A DNA stretch of 9,613 nucleotides, taken from JAQUYS01 sp964430665. Its GTDB lineage: Archaea; Nanobdellota; Nanobdellia; Woesearchaeales; SKGA01. Below the pieces are notes generated by a model that was not told the DNA's origin, did no database searches, and worked only from the letters and a program-made list of their open reading frames with translations. Positions 5,103 to 9,613 of the stretch are shown one piece after another. Both the position numbers and the translations under genes were made by a program. Numbering within the stretch: the first letter of the stretch is position 1; every line of letters starts with the position of its first letter. The stretch spans positions 1 through 9,613 of the forward strand of contig CAYSFC010000028.1 of assembly GCA_964430665.1 (NCBI GenBank), read 5' to 3'.

Positions 5103-5425
5103 CAAAAGCAACGGTAAAATTATTTGTAAGTTCAACGTGTCCAAATTGTCCTGCAGCCAAAAATGAAATAAATCAAATCTTAGAAGAAAGAGATGATTTT
5201 GAATTAAAATTATTTGATTTACATACTCGAGAAGGAGTTGAAGAAGCTAAAAAATTACAAATAATGTCTGTGCCAACATATATAATAACTGGTCCTGGTG
5301 TTGATCATAATGTCGGTCTTGTTGGTTCTCAAGGTTCTAAAACGTTGAATAAGTATTTGGATTTTGCAACTGGAAAAAAAGACATGAATAAAAAAGAATC
5401 ATTTTGGAAAAAATTGTTTAGTTAA
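5099..5425 (+). CDS. Thioredoxin/glutaredoxin-fold protein with CPNC motif
   Basis: This 108-aa cytosolic redox protein opens with the strand ATVKLFVSSTC, followed by the active-site motif CPNC (Cys14-Cys17). FELKLFDLHT (34-43) forms the second strand. SVPTYIIT (57-64) carries the cis-proline (Pro59) that faces the dithiol. The spacing fits a thioredoxin-like or small glutaredoxin-like (MJ0307-type) protein. Substrates would be disulfides in partner proteins. After residue 90 a Lys-rich tail (TGKKDMNKKESFWKKLFS) extends beyond the usual fold and could form an amphipathic helix touching a membrane or a partner. The start overlaps the PadR-like stop as ATGA and has an AGGAG-type ribosome site. 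The arrangement membrane protein - PadR regulator - redox protein suggests a small redox-responsive unit. Confidence 0.9.
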   Translation: MTKATVKLFVSSTCPNCPAAKNEINQILEERDDFELKLFDLHTREGVEEAKKLQIMSVPTYIITGPGVDHNVGLVGSQGSKTLNKYLDFATGKKDMNKKESFWKKLFS

Positions 5426-5463
5426 CTCATATAATTACTATTAAGTAGTTCTGTTTGGAAAGT

Positions 5464-5472
5464 TTTATAAAT
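5464..5472 (+). promoter_or_regulatory. TATA box of the 191-aa hypothetical gene
   Basis: TTTATAAAT is centred 25 nt before the ATG at 5493. It supports that start over the out-of-frame ATG at 5485, which meets a stop after two more codons, and predicts a leaderless mRNA. Confidence 0.65.
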
Positions 5473-5492
5473 AGATTTAAATTAATGAAATT

Positions 5493-6068
5493 ATGACAAA
5501 TAGAGATAATTGGAATTTTCCTCCAATGATGATATTCGCACATCCTGGAAATAAATATATGATTGATAGTGAGAAGAATGCAGCAAAAAGATGTACTGAT
5601 TTTGCAATAGATGAATTTGATAAGATGGTTGAATTCGAAGCAAATTATGACGCAGATAAACCTGATCTGGAAAAACGAATTGGTTCGAAAGAAGATAGAC
5701 CTTTAAATCTTATGGTTTTTGTTGATCAACCAGTAATTAAAATAAATTCTAAACCTGCTGATTTTAATATAACTAATTATTTGTTTTTTGTTCCTTTTGA
5801 AAAGGATAGACGTCTTATTTTACCAGACTTACACGTTGTATCGATTCAAGCGGATTTTGATTATATGTTAGATATACGAGAATTTTATGAAAGAAATGCT
5901 TGGTCAACAGTTCTTGCGGAAGATAACTTTGGAGAAAAAGAAAAAATGCCAATTTATTCTCCAAGATTAACTGAACCTGTAAAAATAGTAAAACCTGCAG
6001 AATTAATTCAGAGAGCCGAACAGTTAATAAATTATGATTCCAAGAAATTATATTTTAATAAAGATTGA
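5493..6068 (+). CDS. Hypothetical protein, 191 aa
   Basis: I do not recognise this soluble protein. Two hydrophobic strands sit in the middle, RPLNLMVFVDQPVIKIN (69-85) and TNYLFFVPFEKDRRLILP (94-111), followed by LHVVSIQADFDYMLD (113-127); this suggests a mixed beta core. The N-terminus (MTNRDNWNFPPMMIFAHPGNKYMI) is rich in aromatics and proline. The region 28-50 is a charged helix with one cysteine (Cys34), and the C-terminus has an amphipathic helix (AELIQRAEQLI, 169-179). There is no signal peptide. It has its own promoter and ends in TGA at 6066-6068, two bases short of the stop codon of the convergent membrane-protein gene, so the two 3' ends must overlap as RNAs. The function is unknown. 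Confidence 0.8.
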   Translation: MTNRDNWNFPPMMIFAHPGNKYMIDSEKNAAKRCTDFAIDEFDKMVEFEANYDADKPDLEKRIGSKEDRPLNLMVFVDQPVIKINSKPADFNITNYLFFVPFEKDRRLILPDLHVVSIQADFDYMLDIREFYERNAWSTVLAEDNFGEKEKMPIYSPRLTEPVKIVKPAELIQRAEQLINYDSKKLYFNKD

Positions 6069-6070
6069 AT

Positions 6071-6646
6071 TTATTTACTTTTTCTATGAAATCCTAATCT
6101 TGCAAATAACGAACTATTTTTAGACAATAAATCTGGGTTATCTCTTGCATAACGAACATCTTCTACAACATAAAATGCACTAGGAGCTATTTTTTTCACA
6201 ATTGTTAATACTTCATCAACTTGTTTTTTGTTTACAATCATGAAAAATATTTTTGCTTTTCCAGTAGAACCTTGAGCATCAACAATGCTGTAATGATATT
6301 GATCTTCAGAAAAATGATCTATTAGGGGCTGATATTTTCTTGTTATTACTCGGACTAAAGATTTACTAGTCATTACTTTTTCTTCAATTAACATTCCAAG
6401 ATAAGTTCCAGTTGAGAAACCAAGACCATAAGCGATGTAAGTCAAAGGATTTGCAACTTCTACCATTATTTTTTTAACAGCTAAAAGCCAAATTAAAACT
6501 TCAAAAAAGCCCAAAATAGGAGCATAATATTTGAAACCTTTAGAAATAAATATTAATCTCATAGTTCCTATACTTACATCTAATATTCTTGATAAGAAAA
6601 TGAATAAGGGTATTGCCCACCAAGTTTGGATTATGTATTCGAACAT
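6071..6646 (-). CDS. DUF5698/DUF2179 (UPF0316, YebE-like) membrane protein
   Basis: This is a 191-aa integral membrane protein. Three N-terminal hydrophobic segments are visible at about 10-33 (including LSRILDVSIGTMRLIFISKG), 40-60 (including APILGFFEVLIWLLAVKKI) and 66-88 (including TYIAYGLGFSTGTYLGMLIE); the phrases D-V-x-x-G-T-x-R and G-F-F-E-V-x-I-W are hallmarks of the UPF0316 family. A cytosolic DUF2179 domain follows at about 98-168, with the ending APSAFYVVEDVRYA (154-167). The family is widespread in Firmicutes and archaea. It has no established biochemical role; the soluble domain resembles PII/GlnB-type ligand-binding folds by family knowledge. The length is typical and the frame is intact. 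The start at 6646 has a TATA-like element about 27 nt upstream and is divergent from the Nog1 gene. Confidence 0.9.
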   Translation of the reverse strand: MFEYIIQTWWAIPLFIFLSRILDVSIGTMRLIFISKGFKYYAPILGFFEVLIWLLAVKKIMVEVANPLTYIAYGLGFSTGTYLGMLIEEKVMTSKSLVRVITRKYQPLIDHFSEDQYHYSIVDAQGSTGKAKIFFMIVNKKQVDEVLTIVKKIAPSAFYVVEDVRYARDNPDLLSKNSSLFARLGFHRKSK

Positions 6647-6668
6647 CGTGCCTTGTTAAATAGATCTG

Positions 6669-6677
6669 TTTTTAAAC
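6669..6677 (-). promoter_or_regulatory. TATA-like element of the DUF5698/DUF2179 gene
   Basis: The minus strand reads GTTTAAAAA, centred about 27 nt before the ATG at 6646. No Shine-Dalgarno site is seen, so a leaderless mRNA is likely. Confidence 0.5.
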
Positions 6678-6682
6678 TTTTG

Positions 6683-6699
6683 CTTAACTGAATGTTAAG
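6683..6699. repeat. Inverted repeat between divergent promoters
   Basis: CTTAAC-TGAAT-GTTAAG has perfect 6-bp arms and a 5-bp spacer. It lies just upstream of the TATA-like elements of both the DUF5698/DUF2179 gene (6669-6677) and the Nog1 gene (6720-6728). The position suits an operator or activator site, but short AT-rich arms also arise by chance. Confidence 0.35.
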
Positions 6700-6719
6700 T
6701 TATGGTACAAATAATCTCA

Positions 6720-6728
6720 TTTATAAAT
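6720..6728 (+). promoter_or_regulatory. TATA box of the Nog1-like gene
   Basis: TTTATAAAT is centred 25 nt before the ATG at 6749. It lies too close to the in-frame TTG at 6734 for that codon to be transcribed, which decides the start in favour of 6749. Confidence 0.7.
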
Positions 6729-6748
6729 GACCTTTGATTTCTTTAAAT

Positions 6749-7729
6749 ATGGCTTTCGACGAAATACCTCCAGTAGAAACTTCAGATAAGTTTCTAGACT
6801 TTGCATTCGCAAAAGCAAATAAAGTAGCTGAAAACCTACGAGATTCAATTAAAGATAAGCCTTTTTACAAATCAAGAAAGATTGAAATAGCTAAATTAGA
6901 GACTGTGGAGAAGGTTTTATGTAAACATTTTGATAGAATTATAGCAAAATTTCCTAATTTCGAGAATTTAACAGAATTTTACGAAGAATTATTGAGAACT
7001 TATCTTGATATAAAAGAACTTAAGACTGCGTTAGGTTCAATTTCATGGGCTAAAACAAAAGTAAGAACATTTACTAGAGAACACGTAAGAAAGTTATCTG
7101 GAGCTGAGTCTCCTGCCACAATGAATGTTGTGAGAAGAAGCTATTATGGTAGAATAAGTTCAATTTTAAAACAAATAAAGAAATTTTTAATTTATCTTGA
7201 AGAAACAAGAAGGATATTGAAATCATTTCCTTCTATAAAAGACAATATTTTTACTGTGGCGATAGCAGGTTTTCCAAATGTGGGTAAATCTACACTTCTT
7301 TCAAAGTTAACTCCTGCAAAGCCAGAAATAAATTCTTATGCTTTTACAACAAAAAAATTAAACTTAGGTTATGCAAAATACGATCTATTTAAGATTCAAT
7401 ATGTTGATACTCCTGGAACTTTGGCTAGAAATAAAATGAATGAGATTGAAATGCAAGCAGATTTAGCAATAAAATATGTTGCATCTATGATTTGTTATGT
7501 TTTTGATTTAACTGAAAGCGATTATTCTTTAAAAGAACAAATGAAGTTGTTAAAAAATTTAAAAGATTTTGATAAACCTATTCTTTGTTATCTTTCTAAA
7601 ACAGATATTCTTGATAAAAAAATAATTGAAGATTTCAAGAAAGAGTTTTCTAAGAAAAAAATTCCTCTTTTTGAAGATAAAGATGAGCTTGAGAAAGAAA
7701 TTAAAAAAATTGCTAAAGAAAGTATGTAG
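6749..7729 (+). CDS. Nog1-family GTPase, ribosome assembly
   Basis: This 326-aa cytosolic GTPase of the Obg/Nog1 family acts on the maturing large ribosomal subunit. The N-terminal Nog1 helical bundle fills residues 1-165, with the characteristic TREHVRKLSGAESPATMNVVRRSYYGRISSILKQI region (about 109-143). The G domain follows: G1 GFPNVGKST (174-182), G2 YAFTTKKLNLG (197-207), G3 DTPG (220-223) and G4 as SKTD (283-286) instead of NKxD. Ser replaces the Asn that normally contacts the guanine base; the Asp is kept. The length is normal for archaeal Nog1, which lacks the long eukaryotic C-terminus. Nog1 is a family of archaea and eukaryotes and is the strongest hint to the domain of life here. 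I chose ATG 6749 because an in-frame TTG at 6734 lies only about 6 nt after the TATA box. The gene is probably monocistronic. Confidence 0.92.
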   Translation: MAFDEIPPVETSDKFLDFAFAKANKVAENLRDSIKDKPFYKSRKIEIAKLETVEKVLCKHFDRIIAKFPNFENLTEFYEELLRTYLDIKELKTALGSISWAKTKVRTFTREHVRKLSGAESPATMNVVRRSYYGRISSILKQIKKFLIYLEETRRILKSFPSIKDNIFTVAIAGFPNVGKSTLLSKLTPAKPEINSYAFTTKKLNLGYAKYDLFKIQYVDTPGTLARNKMNEIEMQADLAIKYVASMICYVFDLTESDYSLKEQMKLLKNLKDFDKPILCYLSKTDILDKKIIEDFKKEFSKKKIPLFEDKDELEKEIKKIAKESM

Positions 7730-7786
7730 TTTAGATATATTAATTCTATAAATTCAGTGTAAAACTTAATACAAAACATCAAAAGC

Positions 7787-7795
7787 CTTATAAAG
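7787..7795 (+). promoter_or_regulatory. TATA box of the mgtE-like gene
   Basis: CTTATAAAG is centred about 28 nt before the ATG at 7819, again predicting a leaderless mRNA. That leaves no room for a 5'-leader riboswitch of the M-box type that controls mgtE in some bacteria. Confidence 0.6.
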
Positions 7796-7818
7796 CACTT
7801 ATTCGTAAAACATACCAG

Positions 7819-9069
7819 ATGAATGATAAGTTATTGGATAATAAAGTATACAAAATGCTTTCAGATCCGAAAAAGAGGTTAGACATTTTTTTAAATATTG
7901 AATTAAATAAACGAGGTTTTGTTCTTTTAAAATTGGCTAAAAAAACACAGTTAGACATATTAAACAGCTTAACAATACCTCAAATAATAAAAATTTTAAA
8001 TTATTTAGATCCTGATGAAACAACTGATTTAATTCAAACTTTACCCGAGCATAAACAAAAATCAATTCTTAAAAAACTCGGAAAACGAATTCAAGAAAAA
8101 GTAGAATTTCTTTTAAAATTTAATGCTAGAACTGCTGCAGGAATTATGAGTTTAGATTATGTTGAAGTAAATAAAAATATAACATTCAAACAACTTTCAA
8201 GAATTATAAAAAAACACGAAATTAGAACTGGAAAAGTTCCAGCAATATTGGTTGTACAAGAAGGTTTTTTACTTGGTGAAATCCAAGCACACCAATTAGC
8301 AATATCTGATGGGGGAGAAAAAATAACAAAGTATGTTAAGAAACTTCCTGCAGTACAATACAATGCAAGTAAAGATGAAGTCATTAAATCATTTAATAAT
8401 AATCCTCATTCAAAAATTGTTGTGCTTGACGAAGATTTCGGAATATTGGGAGTTATTTACTCAGACGACGTTATACGAATAATACATAAACATACTGCAA
8501 AACATTTAGGAGATTTTGCGGGTGTAAGTGATGAAGAAGATGTTTTAGATTCAGCTGTTATGAAAGTAGAACATAGATATAAATGGTTAATTTTAAACTT
8601 AATAACTGTAATGTTTGTAGCATTAGTTGTTGGTTTTTTTGAAGATACTATCTCAAAATTAACTCTTTTAGCAATATATATGCCTGTGGTTGCAGGAATG
8701 GGTGGTAACGCAGGTATTCAAACACTAGCAGTAACAGTTAGAGGAATTGCATTAAACGAATTGGATTGGAAAATAGGGAAAAGAGTTATTTTAAAAGAAG
8801 TGATTGCTGGAGCAATTAATGGGTTGATTACAGGTGCTCTTGTTGCTTTGATTGCAGTTTTATGGAATAAAAGTGCTCTTCTTGGTTTAATTTTAGGTTT
8901 ATCTATGATAATTAATTTAATCATAGCAGGGTTTTTTGGCAGCATAATTCCTCTTATTATGAAAAGTCTTGGAAAAGATCCAGCGACATCCGCAACAATA
9001 TTTATAACCACTGCAACAGATGTATTCGGTTTTGTGGTGTTTTTAGGCTTAGCATCAATACTTCTTTAG
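7819..9069 (+). CDS. mgtE: MgtE-family Mg2+ channel/transporter
   Basis: This 416-aa inner-membrane Mg2+ channel, normally a homodimer, is gated by cytosolic Mg2+. The order of domains is canonical: a MgtE N-terminal helical superhelix (about 30-115, ending NARTAAGIMSLDYVEV), CBS1 (about 118-172), CBS2 (about 176-228, with SKIVVLDEDFGILGVIYSDDVIRI), a connecting 'plug' helix (about 232-255) and five predicted membrane segments (about 257-415). The pore signature MPVVAGMGGNAGIQT (288-302) is intact. Asp401, in IFITTATDVFGF, sits where Asp432 of the Thermus thermophilus channel forms the selectivity site. The protein is slightly short (about 450 is usual) because of a trimmed N-terminus. No residue needed for transport appears lost. 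It has its own leaderless promoter, so control is probably by protein gating and promoter strength. The gene after it starts 36 bp downstream. Confidence 0.95.
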   Translation: MNDKLLDNKVYKMLSDPKKRLDIFLNIELNKRGFVLLKLAKKTQLDILNSLTIPQIIKILNYLDPDETTDLIQTLPEHKQKSILKKLGKRIQEKVEFLLKFNARTAAGIMSLDYVEVNKNITFKQLSRIIKKHEIRTGKVPAILVVQEGFLLGEIQAHQLAISDGGEKITKYVKKLPAVQYNASKDEVIKSFNNNPHSKIVVLDEDFGILGVIYSDDVIRIIHKHTAKHLGDFAGVSDEEDVLDSAVMKVEHRYKWLILNLITVMFVALVVGFFEDTISKLTLLAIYMPVVAGMGGNAGIQTLAVTVRGIALNELDWKIGKRVILKEVIAGAINGLITGALVALIAVLWNKSALLGLILGLSMIINLIIAGFFGSIIPLIMKSLGKDPATSATIFITTATDVFGFVVFLGLASILL

Positions 9070-9074
9070 AAAAA

Positions 9075-9083
9075 ATTTAAATA
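9075..9083 (+). promoter_or_regulatory. TATA box of the DUF5652 gene
   Basis: ATTTAAATA is centred about 26 nt before the ATG at 9105, only a few bases after the mgtE-like stop codon. It predicts an independent leaderless mRNA, although co-transcription with mgtE is possible. Confidence 0.5.
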
Positions 9084-9104
9084 CTTCAATAAAATTAAAT
9101 TATT

Positions 9105-9326
9105 ATGTTACCTATAACTATAGAAATAACGCCTTTGTTGGCATTAATAATTATATGGGAATTAGTTTGGAAAGGATTCGGTATGTGGAAATCTGCAAGA
9201 AAAAACCATTCAGCTTGGTTTATTTGCATTCTTATTTTCAATACATTAGGTATTCTTCCAATACTATACATATATTTATTTAGCGAATTCAAACCTAGAA
9301 AGAAAGTTAAAAAAAGTAAAAAATAG
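9105..9326 (+). CDS. DUF5652-type small membrane protein
   Basis: This 73-aa protein has two membrane segments, about 9-25 (TPLLALIIIWELVWKGF) and about 37-60 (AWFICILIFNTLGILPILYIY). The loop between them is basic (MWKSARKNHS), and a Lys/Arg-rich tail (KPRKKVKKSKK) should stay in the cytosol. The W-K-x-x-x-x-W-x-S-A-R-x-x-x-x-x-W-F and N-T-L-G-I-L-P patterns match DUF5652, a small family common in archaea and candidate-phylum bacteria, with no known function. The length is typical. The frame ends in TAG and is followed by a T-rich terminator, so the transcript is short. Confidence 0.8.
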   Translation: MLPITIEITPLLALIIIWELVWKGFGMWKSARKNHSAWFICILIFNTLGILPILYIYLFSEFKPRKKVKKSKK

Positions 9327-9332
9327 GTTAAA

Positions 9333-9357
9333 TTCTTTGTTTTTTTCTTTGTTTTTT
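9333..9357 (+). terminator. T-rich archaeal terminator
   Basis: After the DUF5652 stop come two near-identical T-rich runs, each TTCTTTG followed by six or seven T, with no stem-loop. This is the usual archaeal intrinsic terminator layout and separates the DUF5652 gene from the DUF378 promoter. Confidence 0.65.
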
Positions 9358-9363
9358 CAAAAA

Positions 9364-9372
9364 TTATATAAA
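9364..9372 (+). promoter_or_regulatory. TATA box of the DUF378 gene
   Basis: TTATATAAA is centred about 27 nt before the Shine-Dalgarno site at 9395-9401, so transcription probably starts almost at that site. Confidence 0.6.
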
Positions 9373-9394
9373 GCCTTATTCTAAAAAACTAGTT

Positions 9395-9401
9395 AGGTGA
9401 T
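9395..9401 (+). promoter_or_regulatory. Shine-Dalgarno site of the DUF378 gene
   Basis: AGGTGAT is followed four bases later by ATG 9406. It overlaps an in-frame GTG at 9397, which excludes that codon as the start. Confidence 0.8.
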
Positions 9402-9405
9402 ATTT

Positions 9406-9609
9406 ATGGCAAAAAAATCTGAAAGCTGTGTTGTTGATAAAATTGCACAAATTTTGGTTGTTGTTGGCGCACTTAACTGGGGGCTTGTAGCTCTAGGTTG
9501 GAACTTAGTTACTTGGATAACATTCGGTCTAGGTTGGTTAGCAAACACAATTTATGGATTAGTTGGATTATCTGCTTTATGGATGATTTATGTTATGACT
9601 AAGAAATAA
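9406..9609 (+). CDS. DUF378 small membrane protein
   Basis: This is a 67-aa DUF378 (YuzA-like) protein with two hydrophobic segments, about 10-31 and about 43-64. The family signature VVGALNWGLVALGWNLVTWI (19-38) is clear, and the second part LANTIYGLVGLSALWMIYV (45-63) matches the family's closing segment. Its role is unknown; such proteins are small integral membrane proteins found across bacteria and archaea. The start is ATG 9406, set by the AGGTGAT site; an upstream in-frame GTG at 9397 lies within that site. The gene is complete, ending in TAA at 9607-9609, four bases before the window edge. Confidence 0.88.
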   Translation: MAKKSESCVVDKIAQILVVVGALNWGLVALGWNLVTWITFGLGWLANTIYGLVGLSALWMIYVMTKK

Positions 9610-9613
9610 TTTT

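Noticed and set aside
7588..7782. A minus-strand frame at the end of the Nog1-like gene.
   Set aside because: It is Ser/Leu/Phe-rich antisense of a Lys/Glu-rich tail, with no ribosome site or conserved feature.
7730..7818. A Mg2+-sensing M-box or other riboswitch before the mgtE-like gene.
   Set aside because: A good TATA box lies 28 nt before the ATG and the gap is only 89 bp, leaving no leader RNA to fold.
8157..9292. Minus-strand frames opposite the mgtE-like and DUF5652 genes.
   Set aside because: The plus strand encodes clear families here; the antisense frames have no recognisable signature.
1..9613. CRISPR arrays, tRNA or rRNA genes, insertion sequences and defence systems.
   Set aside because: No regularly spaced identical repeats, no cloverleaf-like GC-rich segment, no transposase and no known defence protein can be seen; the 569/647 repeats are too few and too AT-rich to be CRISPR.

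Overview
This is a compact, strongly AT-rich window that most likely comes from an archaeon, plausibly a small-genome DPANN-type lineage (Woesearchaeota/Pacearchaeota-like). Three things point to Archaea. The first is a Nog1-family GTPase, a family of archaea and eukaryotes. The second is TATA boxes of the TTTATAAAT type centred about 25-30 nt upstream of nearly every start codon, as expected for archaeal TBP/TFB promoters with leaderless mRNAs. The third is AGGTGA Shine-Dalgarno sites on the few genes with a leader. TAA, TAG and TGA all act as stops. The lineage is inferred from these features, not from a marker gene.

Left part (1-4110): an unrecognised 158-aa protein, possibly a degenerate receiver-like fold, converges on an unrecognised 108-aa protein. 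The gap between them holds direct repeats and palindromes. Next come a very short (114 aa) member of the inorganic pyrophosphatase family, an unrecognised 141-aa protein, a B12-binding-type radical SAM protein with a CX4CX2C cluster motif, and an unrecognised helical 244-aa protein. This block ends in a hairpin with a T-tract on both sides (4084-4101).

Middle (4114-6646): a small lipoprotein gene on the minus strand is divergent from a tight three-gene operon. The operon encodes a 58-aa two-pass membrane protein, a PadR-like winged-helix regulator and a CPNC thioredoxin/glutaredoxin-fold protein, with both junctions overlapping as ATGA. After it come an unrecognised 191-aa protein and, converging on it with 2 bp between the stop codons, a DUF5698/DUF2179 (UPF0316/YebE-like) membrane protein.

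Right part (6647-9613): the Nog1-like GTPase (ribosome assembly), an MgtE-type magnesium channel/transporter with two CBS domains, a DUF5652 small membrane protein, a T-rich terminator, and a DUF378 small membrane protein at the window edge.

Overall this looks like ordinary chromosomal housekeeping and membrane genes mixed with lineage-specific hypotheticals. I see no mobile element, CRISPR array, RNA gene or defence island. The most useful results are the uniform leaderless promoter layout, two corrected start codons (PadR at 4791, Nog1 at 6749) plus a third for DUF378 at 9406, the additional 58-aa gene, and the bacterial-looking terminator hairpin. No intergenic stretch exceeds 150 bp.
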